A stretch of 64,000 bases of DNA from Paraburkholderia fynbosensis (GTDB lineage: Bacteria; Pseudomonadota; Gammaproteobacteria; Burkholderiales; Burkholderiaceae): assembly GCF_902859935.1 (NCBI RefSeq), contig NZ_CADIKI010000001.1, positions 310,001-374,000 of the forward strand. Direction: 5' to 3'. Shown in pieces: positions 1 to 11,050 of this stretch; positions within the stretch are counted from its first letter, which is position 1; the number at the start of each line of letters is the position of its first letter. The notes below the pieces were generated by a model. That model saw nothing but the letters and a program-made list of their open reading frames with translations, had not been told where the DNA came from and did not search any database. A program made the position numbers and the translations under genes.

Positions 1-7
1 CAAGGAA

Positions 8-1018
8 TTACAGAAAATGGTGGCCAAACCACCAGGCCGCCGCGGACAGCACTGCCGAGGCCGGAATCGTCAGAATCCACGCCCAGACGATGTTGCCGGC
101 CACACCCCAACGCACCGCGCTGAGCTTCTGCGTTGCGCCCACACCGACGATCGCGCCGGTAATCGTATGCGTGGTGGACACCGGAATGCCGAGCCACGAC
201 GCAGTAAACAGCGTGATCGCCCCGCCCGACTCCGCGCAAAAACCGCCGACCGGCTTGAGCTTAGTAATTTTCTGGCCCATCGTGCGGACGATCCGCCACC
301 CGCCGAACAGCGTGCCGAGGCCCATCGACAGATAACAGCCGCCGATTACCCATAGCGGTGGCGCGTCCGCGGACGCCGACGCGATGCCGGTCGCGATCAG
401 CAGCATCCAGATAATGCCGATGGTTTTCTGCGCATCGTTGCCGCCGTGGCCGAGGCTATATAAACCTGCGGACACCAGTTGCAGACGCCGGAAACGACGG
501 TCGACCTTGCTTGGCGGCGTGCGGAAATACATCCACGACACCGCCAGCATAAAGAACGAGCCGAGCACGAAGCCCAGCAGCGGCGAGATGAAAATGAACG
601 CCACCGTCTTGAGCAGGCCGTCCATGTTGAGCGAGCCCCAGCCCGACTTGGCGAGCGCGGCGCCCACCAGCCCGCCGATCAGCGCATGCGACGAACTGGA
701 CGGGATGCCGTAAATCCAGGTGATGACGTTCCAGCCGATCGCGCCGACCAGCGCGCCGAAGATCACGTAGTGGTCGACGATGTTGGGATCGATCGTGCCT
801 CGGCCGACGGTCGCGGCCACTTTCAGGTGAAACACGAAATACGCGATGACGTTGAACGCCGCCGCGAAGGCCACCGCCTGCTGCGGCTTCAGCACGCCAG
901 TGGAAACGACCGTGGCGATCGAATTCGCCGCGTCGTGGAAACCGTTCATGAAGTCGAAAATCAGCGCGACGGCGACCAGGCCGGCAACGACCCAGATGGC
1001 GAGTTGTATCGATTGCAT
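8..1018 (-). CDS. PiT-family inorganic phosphate transporter
   Basis: This inner-membrane, cation-coupled phosphate permease of the PiT family has 336 residues and many hydrophobic segments. The two inverted PiT signature repeats are visible: an NGFHDAANS segment near residues 25-33 and GHGGNDAQKT at 190-199. Two further paired loops, GIPSSSSHA (104-112) and GIPVSTTHT near 277, match the same internal duplication. It follows the DUF47 gene directly, and the stop and start codons share one base (TAATG), so the two are cotranscribed. Bacterial PiT transporters are commonly paired with a DUF47/PhoU-like partner. The reading frame ends seven bases from the window edge and looks complete. Low-affinity phosphate uptake is the likely role; the metal-phosphate substrate form cannot be read from the sequence. 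Confidence 0.93.
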   Translation of the reverse strand: MQSIQLAIWVVAGLVAVALIFDFMNGFHDAANSIATVVSTGVLKPQQAVAFAAAFNVIAYFVFHLKVAATVGRGTIDPNIVDHYVIFGALVGAIGWNVITWIYGIPSSSSHALIGGLVGAALAKSGWGSLNMDGLLKTVAFIFISPLLGFVLGSFFMLAVSWMYFRTPPSKVDRRFRRLQLVSAGLYSLGHGGNDAQKTIGIIWMLLIATGIASASADAPPLWVIGGCYLSMGLGTLFGGWRIVRTMGQKITKLKPVGGFCAESGGAITLFTASWLGIPVSTTHTITGAIVGVGATQKLSAVRWGVAGNIVWAWILTIPASAVLSAAAWWFGHHFL

Positions 1019-1644
1019 TATGCGTTTTCCAGCACAATGCCTTCGATGATGTTCGCTACATCTTCACATTTGTCCGTGATCGTCTCGAGCAATTCGTAGA
1101 TTGCTTTCAGCTTGATCAGGGTCTTGACGTTGTCTTCCTCGCGGAAGAGCTTGGACATTGCCGAGCGCAGCACACGGTCGGCTTCCGATTCCAGACGGTC
1201 GATTTCCTCGCACGCCTTGAGAATCTGGCTAGCCTGCTTCATGTCCGACAGCAGGCTGACTGCGAACTGCACGCGCTCCGACGTTGCCGTGCAGATGTGC
1301 GCGAGCTGGCTGGCTTCCGAGGTCACCGCCTGCACGTCGTACAGCGAGATAGCGGTGGCGACGTCCTCCATCAGATCGAGGATGTCGTCCATCGTGGTGA
1401 TCAGCTTGTGGATCTCATCGCGGTCGAGCGGCGTGATGAAGGTCTTGTGCAGCAGGTCGATGGTTTCGTGCGTGAGCTTGTCAGCGGCCTTCTCGGCTTT
1501 TTGCACGTTTTGCTTATGGGTTTCCGCCTCTTGCAGATTGTCAATCAGCAGTTCGAGTTCGCGGCTCGCCGAGACGATACATGCTGCGTGTGCATTGAAA
1601 ATTTCAAAGAACTTGCCCTCGGTGGGCATGAATCGACCGAACAT
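1018..1644 (-). CDS. DUF47 family PhoU-like phosphate transport regulator
   Basis: This 208-residue, almost wholly alpha-helical protein belongs to the DUF47 family, which resembles PhoU. Charged heptad-like helices run throughout, with acidic clusters such as DRDEIHKLITTMDDILD that resemble PhoU metal-binding motifs. It has no signal peptide or membrane segment, so it should be cytoplasmic. It lies upstream of the PiT transporter with a one-base overlap and probably modulates that transporter. The effect of DUF47 proteins on transport is known only in outline. Confidence 0.9.
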   Translation of the reverse strand: MFGRFMPTEGKFFEIFNAHAACIVSASRELELLIDNLQEAETHKQNVQKAEKAADKLTHETIDLLHKTFITPLDRDEIHKLITTMDDILDLMEDVATAISLYDVQAVTSEASQLAHICTATSERVQFAVSLLSDMKQASQILKACEEIDRLESEADRVLRSAMSKLFREEDNVKTLIKLKAIYELLETITDKCEDVANIIEGIVLENA

Positions 1645-1758
1645 TGGGATCCCGAAAATTGGTCACGTAATGGCTGACATAAAACCGCCATATTGTACCG
1701 TTGCGGGGCTTGTGTCGCACTTTGAAAGCGCCGTTACAACAGGCGCCTGTTTGTAGCT

Positions 1759-3144
1759 TTACTCGCTGTAGAAATTCTGCGCACCGGCAAAATTGTCGAA
1801 CTTCGTAAATTGGCCATGGAACGTCAGCCGTACGGGGCCAATCGGGCCATTCCGCTGTTTACCGATGATGATTTCGGCGGTGCCCTTGTCCGGGCTGTCC
1901 GGGTTATAGACTTCGTCGCGGTAAATGAACAAGATCACGTCCGCGTCCTGCTCGATAGCGCCGGATTCACGCAGGTCGGACATGATGGGTCGCTTGTTGG
2001 GGCGTTGTTCCAGACCTCGGTTGAGCTGCGACAACGCGATCACCGGCACGTCGAGTTCTTTGGCGAGACTCTTTAGCGAACGGGAGATTTCCGAAATTTC
2101 AGTCGCGCGGTTTTCGCCGGACGACGACCCGCTCATCAGCTGCAGGTAGTCGATGATGATCAGACCCAGCTTGCCGCACTGGCGCGACAGTCGGCGTGCG
2201 CGCGAGCGCAATTCCATGGGGTTCAACCCGCCGGTTTCGTCGATGAAGATTTGCGCTTCGCTCATTTTCTGCACCGCGTGCGTGAGCTTGGGCCAATCCT
2301 CGTCGGTCAGACGGCCGGTTCGCATACGGTGCTGATCCAGCCGGCCGACGGAGCCGAGCATACGCATCGTGAGCTGCGAGCCCGGCATTTCCATCGAGAA
2401 CACGGCGACCGGCAGACCATACTCGACCGCCACATATTCGCCGATGTTCATCGAAAACGCCGTTTTACCCATCGACGGACGCCCGGCGACGATGATCAGC
2501 TCGCCGCCGTGCATGCCTGACGTCATGCGATCCAGATCGACGAAGCCGGTCGGCGTGCCGGTCACATCGCTCGGGTTCGCGGTGTGATACAGCGTGTCGA
2601 TGCGCTCGACCACTTCGGTCAGCAGCGGCCCGATTTCCAGGAAGCCCTGGGTCCCGCGCGCGCCGTCTTCAGCGATCGAAAACACCTTCGATTCGGCTTC
2701 GTCCAGCAATTGCCGGACTTCCTTGCCTTGCGGATTGAATGCATCGGCCGAGATTTCGTCGGCGACCGACACCAGCCGGCGCAACACCGCGCGATCGCGC
2801 ACGATTTCGGCGTAGCGGCGAATATTGGCCGCGCTCGGCGTGTTCTGCGCCAGTGCGTTCAGGTAGGCGAGACCGCCGACCTCTTCCGCCTTGCCCGAGG
2901 TGCCGAGCGCCTCGTACACGGTGATCACGTCGGCCGGACGCGTCGCCGCGATCAGCTTGCCGATGTGCTCGAAGATGATGCGGTGGTCGTAGCGGTAAAA
3001 ATCGCTCTGCGAGAGGAAGTCGGCGATGCGGTCCCATGCCGCGTTGTCGAGCAGCAGGCCGCCCAGCACCGATTGCTCGGCCTCGATCGAATGCGGCGGG
3101 ACTTTCAGCGACTCGAGTTGGGGATCTTTGGACGGTGCGTTCAT
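1759..3144 (-). CDS. dnaB: Replicative DNA helicase DnaB
   Basis: DnaB is the hexameric 5'-3' helicase that unwinds DNA at the replication fork and binds DnaG primase. At 461 residues the length is usual for the family. The N-terminal primase-binding domain begins near PHSIEAEQSVLGG (18-30). The RecA-like domain carries Walker A GRPSMGKT at 221-228 and a Walker B strand ending LIIIDYLQLMSG. No intein interrupts the nucleotide-binding loops. It lies 133 bp downstream of rplI on the same strand but beyond a strong hairpin terminator, so it probably has its own promoter or relies on read-through. Confidence 0.97.
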   Translation of the reverse strand: MNAPSKDPQLESLKVPPHSIEAEQSVLGGLLLDNAAWDRIADFLSQSDFYRYDHRIIFEHIGKLIAATRPADVITVYEALGTSGKAEEVGGLAYLNALAQNTPSAANIRRYAEIVRDRAVLRRLVSVADEISADAFNPQGKEVRQLLDEAESKVFSIAEDGARGTQGFLEIGPLLTEVVERIDTLYHTANPSDVTGTPTGFVDLDRMTSGMHGGELIIVAGRPSMGKTAFSMNIGEYVAVEYGLPVAVFSMEMPGSQLTMRMLGSVGRLDQHRMRTGRLTDEDWPKLTHAVQKMSEAQIFIDETGGLNPMELRSRARRLSRQCGKLGLIIIDYLQLMSGSSSGENRATEISEISRSLKSLAKELDVPVIALSQLNRGLEQRPNKRPIMSDLRESGAIEQDADVILFIYRDEVYNPDSPDKGTAEIIIGKQRNGPIGPVRLTFHGQFTKFDNFAGAQNFYSE

Positions 3145-3206
3145 GGAGTGGAATTATCGGGTAATCGGGCGGCCGGGGCGAGCGCAAAAACGAAAAAAAC
3201 GGGCAC

Positions 3207-3239
3207 AAAAAAAGCAGGGGCCGGTTACCCGGCCCCTGC
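3207..3239 (-). terminator. Rho-independent terminator after rplI
   Basis: An 11-bp perfect stem (GCAGGGGCCGG at 3214-3224 against 3229-3239) with a four-base loop is followed, on the minus strand, by a run of seven T (3207-3213 read in reverse). It lies just downstream of rplI and upstream of dnaB, so it should end the rpsF-priB-rpsR-rplI transcript. Confidence 0.85.
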
Positions 3240-3277
3240 CCTTCGCCAGCACCATCCTGGCAGGTACTAGCTGATGC

Positions 3278-3730
3278 TTAGACGTGTTCGCCGATCACAG
3301 CCACCGTCACATCGACCAGAACGTCGGTGTGCAGCGAAACTTGAACTGCGTGGTCGCCGACCGTCTTCAGCGGGCCTTCCGGCAGACGCACTTGCGCCTT
3401 TTCCACTGCGAAGCCTTGCTTGACCAGTGCGTCAGCGATGTCGGCGTTCGTCACCGAGCCGAACAGACGGCCGTCGACGCCAGCCTTCTGGCCGATCTGA
3501 ACCGTCGAACCTGCCAGCTTTTCGCCTTGAGCCGAAGCGGCCGCCAGCTTTTCAGCAGCGACCTTTTCGAGTTCTGCACGACGCACTTCGAATTCAGCCA
3601 GGGCTTCCTTCGTTGCACGGCGAGCTTGCTTGTTCGGGATCAGGAAGTTACGAGCGTAGCCGTCCTTGACCTTCACGATATCGCCCAGGTTGCCCAGATT
3701 GACGACTTTTTCCAGAAGAATGATTTGCAT
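3278..3730 (-). CDS. rplI: 50S ribosomal protein L9
   Basis: L9 binds 23S rRNA at the base of the L1 stalk. The 150-residue product has the typical N-terminal globular domain ([17 protein letters not shown], then a GYARNFLIP segment), a long charged connecting helix rich in Ala, Glu and Lys, and a C-terminal domain. It is the last gene of the rpsF-priB-rpsR-rplI operon, 27 bp after rpsR. Confidence 0.97.
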   Translation of the reverse strand: MQIILLEKVVNLGNLGDIVKVKDGYARNFLIPNKQARRATKEALAEFEVRRAELEKVAAEKLAAASAQGEKLAGSTVQIGQKAGVDGRLFGSVTNADIADALVKQGFAVEKAQVRLPEGPLKTVGDHAVQVSLHTDVLVDVTVAVIGEHV

Positions 3731-3757
3731 TCGGATGCTCCTTATCGCGTCGTCGGG

Positions 3758-4033
3758 TTAGGCCTTGTGCTGGTCGGTGTACGGCACCAGCGCGAGGAAA
3801 CGTGCGCGCTTGATTGCCGTATCCAGCTGGCGTTGATAGTGCGACTTCGTACCCGTGAGACGCGCCGGCGTGATCTTGCCGTTTTCGCCGATGAAGTCCT
3901 TCAGCGTTTCGAGGTCCTTGTAGTCGATGTGATCGACGCCAGCGGCCGTGAAACGGCAGAACTTCTTGCGCTTGAAGAGCGGATTTTGTTGCTGACGACG
4001 CTTGTCGAATTTCTTACCAGTCGGGCGGGGCAT
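3758..4033 (-). CDS. rpsR: 30S ribosomal protein S18
   Basis: S18 binds the platform of the 30S subunit together with S6. The chosen start gives 91 residues beginning [13 protein letters not shown], as in betaproteobacterial S18; the frame stays open upstream to 4255 but that extension overlaps priB out of frame and has no S18 similarity. The core [17 protein letters not shown] and the basic C-terminal half are intact. The start lies two bases after the priB stop, so the two are translationally coupled. Confidence 0.97.
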   Translation of the reverse strand: MPRPTGKKFDKRRQQQNPLFKRKKFCRFTAAGVDHIDYKDLETLKDFIGENGKITPARLTGTKSHYQRQLDTAIKRARFLALVPYTDQHKA

Positions 4034-4035
4034 GT

Positions 4036-4335
4036 TCAGTCCTTTCCAATGTCCTGCAATGCTGTGATGTGAAATACCAGAGTTCTTGCGTTGCGGTGCT
4101 TTTTTGCCAGAAAGCCTGTGAAGAGCGTTTCCACGCCCATCGGACAGCTTTCCAGCCTGCCGCTCGCTTCGCCTGCTGCGACTGCCTGCATGGTCAGTTC
4201 GACCTGGCGGGCAATACCCGCTTCGACGACTTCCGTGCGATGCTGCAACGTGCATCCTGCGATCGGAACGCCGGCGGGGGTGTACCGCACCGGTTCGCGT
4301 TCGACGACGCTGGCCGTGAGTTGCAGCCGGTTCAT
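4036..4335 (-). CDS. priB: Primosomal replication protein N (PriB)
   Basis: PriB is a dimeric single-stranded-DNA-binding OB-fold protein that bridges PriA and DnaT during replication restart. The 99-residue product begins [20 protein letters not shown], the usual opening of betaproteobacterial PriB. It retains the aromatic and basic strands of a short OB fold and lacks the acidic C-terminal tail of SSB. It sits between rpsF and rpsR, its classical location. Confidence 0.94.
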   Translation of the reverse strand: MNRLQLTASVVEREPVRYTPAGVPIAGCTLQHRTEVVEAGIARQVELTMQAVAAGEASGRLESCPMGVETLFTGFLAKKHRNARTLVFHITALQDIGKD

Positions 4336-4386
4336 GAAGCCTTTGGCGAAAGCGACGCTTGGGTCTGGTAGCTTAAATAGTGTGTC

Positions 4387-4761
4387 TTAAGCCTGCGCTT
4401 CGGACGGTTGCGTAGCAGCCGACTTCTTGGCTTCTTCGCGCTGCACTTCCTTCATCATCGGCGACGGGCCGGTTTCGGCCTTCTTCATCTTGACGATCAG
4501 GTGACGCAGAACAGCGTCGTTGAACTTGAATGCGTGTTCCAGCTCGTCGAGCGTGGTTTGGTCGCATTCGATGTTCATGCAGACGTAGTGAGCCTTCGCG
4601 AGTTTCTCGATCATGTAGGCCAGTTGGCGACGGCCCCAGTCTTCGATACGGTGGATCTGGCCACCGTGCGAGGTGATCGTGGACTTGTAACGCTCGATCA
4701 TGGCGGGCACTTGCTCGCTCTGATCCGGGTGCACGATAAATACGATTTCGTAATGACGCAT
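4387..4761 (-). CDS. rpsF: 30S ribosomal protein S6
   Basis: S6 partners S18 on the 30S platform. The 124-residue form starting [19 protein letters not shown] fits the family; a longer in-frame opening to 4878 adds 39 residues without similarity. A GGAGTG element (reverse of the cactcc at 4765-4770) lies just before the ATG. The ferredoxin-like core and the [18 protein letters not shown] region are present. The C-terminal tail is Ala/Glu/Lys-rich. It is the first gene of the ribosomal operon. Confidence 0.96.
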   Translation of the reverse strand: MRHYEIVFIVHPDQSEQVPAMIERYKSTITSHGGQIHRIEDWGRRQLAYMIEKLAKAHYVCMNIECDQTTLDELEHAFKFNDAVLRHLIVKMKKAETGPSPMMKEVQREEAKKSAATQPSEAQA

Positions 4762-5082
4762 ATTCACTCCTTGTGGATTAAAGCCACCCGGGCGTCGGAA
4801 CCGGTGCGGCAAGTGAGAAGCCAAAGAGTGTAACTCGAATGGGGCCGGGCTGCAAGATATCTCGTTAGCGCGGCGCACGAATCGGGTGTGTTTTCAAAGG
4901 TTTAGGGGCGCACGGGCAGATGGAGTGAGAAAAGCTGGAGTGGCTTTTGACACTTGTGCCTGCCTGTTGCGTCAGGGCACTGTCCGCCCACCGGGCGAGC
5001 CCGCAGACCAGCTTTCTGCCCTGCTGCGCTCGCCCCTCTCCGTTACCGCGCATCGGCACTTGGCACCCGCTCCCCCAAACCT

Positions 5083-6102
5083 TCAACCGCCTTCGCTTCG
5101 CTCACTGCCGCCTTGCAAGCGCGCCCTGAGCGCCGCTTCGAGACCGCTCAACGCGTCCGGCGCGGCGTCGGTGATCGCCCACCAGGTCATGCCTTGCGCG
5201 TCCCAGTGGGCGATCGAATAGCCTTCGTGGCCGAGTGCCGCAGGCGCCGCGCCATCCGCGCCACGGCCTGCCCCCGCGCCAGCCTGCGGGAACACATATA
5301 CGTCGATCACGTGCTTGCGATAGCGATACACCAGTACGGCCACCCGCTGATGCGCGATGTAGTCGAGCCGGCCGCCCTCCAGCGCGAAGCCGCTGGCCGC
5401 GAGATCCTCGACGGGCGGCGAATAGTCGAGCCGGCCGTTGAACCATGGCTTGACCGTATGCCGGTCCGTCGAAATCACGTCGATGTCGCGTCCCGAGACC
5501 TGCGCCCGCACATGACTTTCCACGAGTTCGTCTGCAAACGGCGTGAAATCGGCCGGGCGCCGCCAATTCAGCGTGACGACCACGGCCACCGCGCACAGCG
5601 CGACTGCGAGCGCCGCCATCCATCCCGGCGCGAAGAGGCGCTGCGCGCCGCCCGCGGCGAGCGGCTGCCCAGCGCCGCCGGGCGAGCCGCCCCAGCCGCC
5701 CGGCTTGCCCCCGCCCGGAGCGCGTGCCGGCCCCTGAAACCAGTGCTTCAGCCAGCCGCCAAGCCGCTGCGGCCATGCGGACTGGCGCGGAGGCTTCTCG
5801 TCCTCCGTCGAGGCGTCCGGCATCGCCGCAGCCCCCGCAGCCGCAGACCTCCCGGACGCCGCAGACTCCACCAGCGCCTGATCCACTTGCGGCAATCCGG
5901 CGACGATCCGCGCCCGCAGTGACTGCGGCGCGCGATGATAAGGTGCTGCGCGCAGCGCGTCGCCCAGCGCCCGCAGGTGTTCGCTTTCACGCCGGCAGGC
6001 CTCGCAGCTCTCGATATGCTGCTGGACGCGCCGTGCATCCGGCGCGGGCAATTCGTGATCGGCATTCGCATCGAGGAGCGGCCGTGCTTCGTTACAGTCC
6101 AT
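5083..6102 (-). CDS. Anti-sigma factor, zinc-finger transmembrane type
   Basis: This predicted membrane-bound anti-sigma factor has 339 residues. The N-terminal zf-HC2-like region contains the HxxxCxxC pattern HIESCEAC (29-36), which in this family binds zinc and the sigma factor. A Gly/Pro-rich linker follows, then one membrane segment near residues 155-178 (APGWMAALAVALCAVAVVVT), then a periplasmic domain of about 150 residues that may sense the inducing signal. The start overlaps the end of the upstream sigma-factor gene by 11 bp, the usual coupling for such pairs. What it senses cannot be told from sequence. Confidence 0.88.
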   Translation of the reverse strand: MDCNEARPLLDANADHELPAPDARRVQQHIESCEACRRESEHLRALGDALRAAPYHRAPQSLRARIVAGLPQVDQALVESAASGRSAAAGAAAMPDASTEDEKPPRQSAWPQRLGGWLKHWFQGPARAPGGGKPGGWGGSPGGAGQPLAAGGAQRLFAPGWMAALAVALCAVAVVVTLNWRRPADFTPFADELVESHVRAQVSGRDIDVISTDRHTVKPWFNGRLDYSPPVEDLAASGFALEGGRLDYIAHQRVAVLVYRYRKHVIDVYVFPQAGAGAGRGADGAAPAALGHEGYSIAHWDAQGMTWWAITDAAPDALSGLEAALRARLQGGSERSEGG

Positions 6103-7015
6103 CCGGCGTCTCCTTGGCGGGGCCGGCGGCGTTGCCGCCGGGGAGGTTCAGAGGCCGGCCGTTCGCAGACGCCCGGAGTGGCATGACCGTCGCGCCAGGG
6201 GGCTTGCCGGCGACGGGTATGGCAGCGCGAGCGTCGTTGCCGCCGCCCGATTCGGCAGCGCGTGTGCCAGGCGCGCGACCGCTCTCACGCGGATCGGCGC
6301 AATCCGCCCGCGAAGGCGGCGCAGAAGCGGCGGATCGCAAATGCCCGGAAGACGGCGCACCGTTACGCGCGTCAGCCGTGCCCCCCGCCGACGCACCACC
6401 CACCGTCCCGCCACCGCCCGCCACGCCCTGCGTGTCCACCAGCAGCGCGGCCAGCTTGCGACGCCCGCGCGCGAGCCGCGACATGACCGTGCCGATCGGC
6501 ACATCGGCCACCGCGGCGATCTCCCGATAACCCATCTCTTCGAGTTCCCGCAGAATCAGCACCTCCCGATACTCGACCGGCAGCAGCGCCAGTGCCTCGT
6601 GCACCCGCCTCGTATCCTCGTCACGGATCAGGAGCGCCTGCGGATCGGCGCCGCCCACGCTCCAGCCGTCGAAAGTGGCCTCGTCCATGGTCTCGTCGAA
6701 TTCGAGCATGTCGTGTGGCGACGCGCGGCGGCGCCACTCGGTGTACCAGGTGCGGCGCACGATCGCCAGCAGCCACGGCCGCGCGGAATCGCCGCGAAAC
6801 GTATCGAAGAAGCGGAACGCACGCATGAAGGCTTCCTGAACCACGTCCTCCGCGTCGCTGGCGTTGCCGCACAGCCAGCGCGCGAGGTTGTACGCGGCGT
6901 CGAGGTGCGGCAGCGCGAGCTGCTGGAAACGGCGGCTCCTCGCTGCATCGGTTTCGCCTCGCCCGCAGGCATCGGCATCGGTTTCGGTCTGGACCACCTC
7001 GGCCCTCCAGGGCAT
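6092..7015 (-). CDS. ECF RNA polymerase sigma factor with C-terminal extension
   Basis: This sigma-70 family factor of the extracytoplasmic-function group has 307 residues. Region 2 spans about residues 35-105 and includes NASDAEDVVQEAFMRAFRFF. Region 4 spans about 140-200, with LPVEYREVLILRELEEMGYREIA split between the two helices of the helix-turn-helix and ending RLARGRRKLAALL. Beyond region 4 lies a tail of about 95 residues rich in Gly, Ala, Pro and Arg with no recognisable fold, which is unusual because most ECF factors stop near 180-210 residues. It overlaps its anti-sigma partner by 11 bp. The first 30 residues are weakly supported and the true start may be internal. Confidence 0.9.
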   Translation of the reverse strand: MPWRAEVVQTETDADACGRGETDAARSRRFQQLALPHLDAAYNLARWLCGNASDAEDVVQEAFMRAFRFFDTFRGDSARPWLLAIVRRTWYTEWRRRASPHDMLEFDETMDEATFDGWSVGGADPQALLIRDEDTRRVHEALALLPVEYREVLILRELEEMGYREIAAVADVPIGTVMSRLARGRRKLAALLVDTQGVAGGGGTVGGASAGGTADARNGAPSSGHLRSAASAPPSRADCADPRESGRAPGTRAAESGGGNDARAAIPVAGKPPGATVMPLRASANGRPLNLPGGNAAGPAKETPDGL

Positions 7016-7168
7016 TGCGGCTAGGCTGTGCGGCTCGTCGTCAGGTTCCTCTTATCGCATAACCGGCCACACGCCGAGTTTATTCCCGCCACCGCCGCCA
7101 ATCCGCCAAAAGATCGGCGCGTGCACTCCGCGCCCTGCTCATGGCCCTCGCCGCCCGCGCCTCTTTTG

Positions 7169-8083
7169 TTAATAAGCCGGCCGGTTCCAGTAATCCTCGC
7201 TTGCGTACATCTCTTTCAGATAATCGATGAAATAGCGCACCCTGGCCGGCACATAGCGCTGCTGCGGGTAGACCGCGAGAATGTCGTAGTCGGGCAGCGC
7301 GAATTCGTCGAGCACGGTTTCGAGTTCGCCGCGCGCCAGCTGCTGCTGGATTTCCCACGTGGAGCGCCAGCCGAGCCCAAGTCCTTCGGACACCCAACGA
7401 TGCAGCAGTTCGCCGTCGTTGCAGTCGAGCCTGCCGCCCACGCGCACGGTCGCCAGCTTGCCGTTGCGGCGAAAATACCAGCCACGGTTCTGCCCGCCTT
7501 GCAGATTGAACGCGAGACAGTTGTGGCGCGGCAGATCTTCGAGCGTTTTCGGCTTGCCGTGCCGGCGGAAGTAGTCGGGCGTGCCGCACACCACGCGCCG
7601 GTTCGACGCCAGCTTCACGGCGACGAAGTTCGGATCGACCGCGCCGCCGATGCGGATCGACAGGTCATAGCCCTCGCGCACCAGATCCACGACCCGGTCG
7701 GTCAGATTGAACGACACCTGCAACTCCGGCTTGTCGGCAAGAAACGCCGGCGCGAGCGGCGCAACGTGCTTACGCCCGAACGCGGCCGGCGCCGATACGA
7801 TCAGATGGCCGTTCACCGCGCGGCGTCCGGCGCTCAGTTCGTTTTCTGCCTGATCCCACTCGGTCAGCAGGCCGCGGCAGCGCTCCAGAAATGCGGCGCC
7901 CTCTTCGCTGACCACCAGGCGCCGCGTCGAGCGGTACATCAGCTTCACGCCGAGGCGCTTTTCGAGCGCGTCGATGCGGCGGCCGAGAATCACCGGCGAC
8001 ACGCCCTCCTCCAGCGCGGCAGCCGCGAGGCTGCCCGCGTCCGCGACCCGCACGAAGGTTTCGATCTGTTTGAAGCGGTCCAT
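7169..8083 (-). CDS. LysR-family regulator, divergent from gcl
   Basis: This 304-residue LysR-type regulator has an N-terminal winged helix-turn-helix (MDRFKQIETFVRVADAGSLA through RRIDALEKRLGVKL) and a periplasmic-binding-protein-like effector domain. The start at 8083 is chosen because a strong GGGGAGGAGA ribosome site lies just upstream; an earlier in-frame codon at 8113 lacks one. It is divergent from gcl-hyi-glxR across a gap of about 180 bp, so regulation of that operon is likely. The effector is not evident; glyoxylate or a related metabolite is a guess from context. Confidence 0.88.
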   Translation of the reverse strand: MDRFKQIETFVRVADAGSLAAAALEEGVSPVILGRRIDALEKRLGVKLMYRSTRRLVVSEEGAAFLERCRGLLTEWDQAENELSAGRRAVNGHLIVSAPAAFGRKHVAPLAPAFLADKPELQVSFNLTDRVVDLVREGYDLSIRIGGAVDPNFVAVKLASNRRVVCGTPDYFRRHGKPKTLEDLPRHNCLAFNLQGGQNRGWYFRRNGKLATVRVGGRLDCNDGELLHRWVSEGLGLGWRSTWEIQQQLARGELETVLDEFALPDYDILAVYPQQRYVPARVRYFIDYLKEMYASEDYWNRPAY

Positions 8084-8264
8084 CGCTGTCTCCTCCCCTG
8101 CAGAACCGGTCACTGCCCGGGCTCACGCCGGGCCTGGCGCCCATTCAATACTTTTTGTTTCGGAATAAGCGACCCGCACTGATCTTATCAAACCTTTAGG
8201 TCGGGCCTACAGTGGCCTCAACACGCTTGAATTCGCCCCAATCCCAGACATTCAGGAGACATTC
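8084..8264. promoter_or_regulatory. Divergent LysR/gcl promoter region
   Basis: This 181-bp non-coding stretch separates the two divergent starts. It contains an AT-rich patch at about 8150-8170 and dyad-like sequence CTTATCAAACCTTTAGG around 8182-8198 that could hold a LysR T-N11-A site. I cannot assign a definite -35/-10 pair. A GGAGA ribosome site lies at 8251-8255, before gcl. Confidence 0.45.
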
Positions 8265-10040
<1,776 letters not shown>

Positions 10041-10166
10041 GCGTCACCGGTTGCGCAGCACTGCGCGATGAATGCGACGGGCAGCGTCGCCATGCCGAAC
10101 TGCCCTTCGCTTTCGCCAGAAGCCTCAAGACTCATTCCACCGACCGACCAGAGAGACACACGCACC

Positions 10167-10976
10167 ATGCCGAAATTTGCAGCGAATCTCACCATGCTGT
10201 TCAACGAAGTCCCGTTCCTCGACCGCTTCGCGGCGGCGGCGGACGCGGGCTTTCACGCCGTCGAATTCCTGTTTCCGTATCCGTATCAGATCGCCGAGTT
10301 GAGCGAGCGCCTGCAGCAGAACCGTTTGAAGCTGGTGCTGCACAACCTGCCGGCGGGCAACTGGGAAGCGGGCGAACGCGGCATCGCGTGTCTGCCGGAT
10401 CGCGTGGGCGAGTTTCAGGAAGGCGTGGGACGCGCGATCGAATACGCGAGCGCGCTGAAGGTGCCGCAACTGAATTGCCTCGTCGGCATTCCGACGGCGG
10501 GTGTCGATGCGGACAAGGCGCGCACGACGATCGTCGAGAACCTGCGTTTCGCCGCGGACGAACTGAAGAAGGCCGGTATCAAACTGCTGGTCGAGCCGTG
10601 CAACGCCTACGACATTCCCGGCTTCGCGCTGAACCGTTCGAGCGAGGGCCTCGACGTGATTCGCGCGGTCGGCTCGGACAATCTGTTCCTGCAATACGAC
10701 ATCTATCACATGCAACGGATGGAAGGCGAACTCGCAGCGACCATCAGGAAGAACCTGGCGCAGATCGCACACATCCAGCTCGCCGACAACCCGGGCCGCA
10801 ACGAACCGGGTACCGGCGAAATCAACTACCCCTATCTGTTCTCGCTGCTCGATTCGATTGGCTATGACGGCTACGTCGGCTGCGAGTACAAGCCGCGCAC
10901 GACCACCGCCGCCGGCCTTTGCTGGGTGCAGAGCGTGGCCGGGCAAACGCGCGGCGCGGCGCACGTGGCGGCCTGA
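10167..10976 (+). CDS. hyi: Hydroxypyruvate isomerase
   Basis: Hyi interconverts hydroxypyruvate and tartronate semialdehyde. The 269-residue product starting MPKFAANLTMLFNEVPFLDR has the family's xylose-isomerase-like TIM barrel, with conserved segments HNLPAGNWEAGERG, LVEPCNAYDIPGF and QYDIYHMQRMEG that supply metal-binding Glu, Asp and His residues. The start at 10167 follows a GAGAGA ribosome site; the frame is open 33 codons upstream but that part does not match the family. It lies 126 bp after gcl and 74 bp before glxR. Confidence 0.95.
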   Translation: MPKFAANLTMLFNEVPFLDRFAAAADAGFHAVEFLFPYPYQIAELSERLQQNRLKLVLHNLPAGNWEAGERGIACLPDRVGEFQEGVGRAIEYASALKVPQLNCLVGIPTAGVDADKARTTIVENLRFAADELKKAGIKLLVEPCNAYDIPGFALNRSSEGLDVIRAVGSDNLFLQYDIYHMQRMEGELAATIRKNLAQIAHIQLADNPGRNEPGTGEINYPYLFSLLDSIGYDGYVGCEYKPRTTTAAGLCWVQSVAGQTRGAAHVAA

Positions 10977-11050
10977 GCGGCAAGTCGGGCGCTTCACGCC
11001 CCGAAGGAAGTGCCCCCAGGCACACCAAACAACCCTGGAGATTCAGACAC

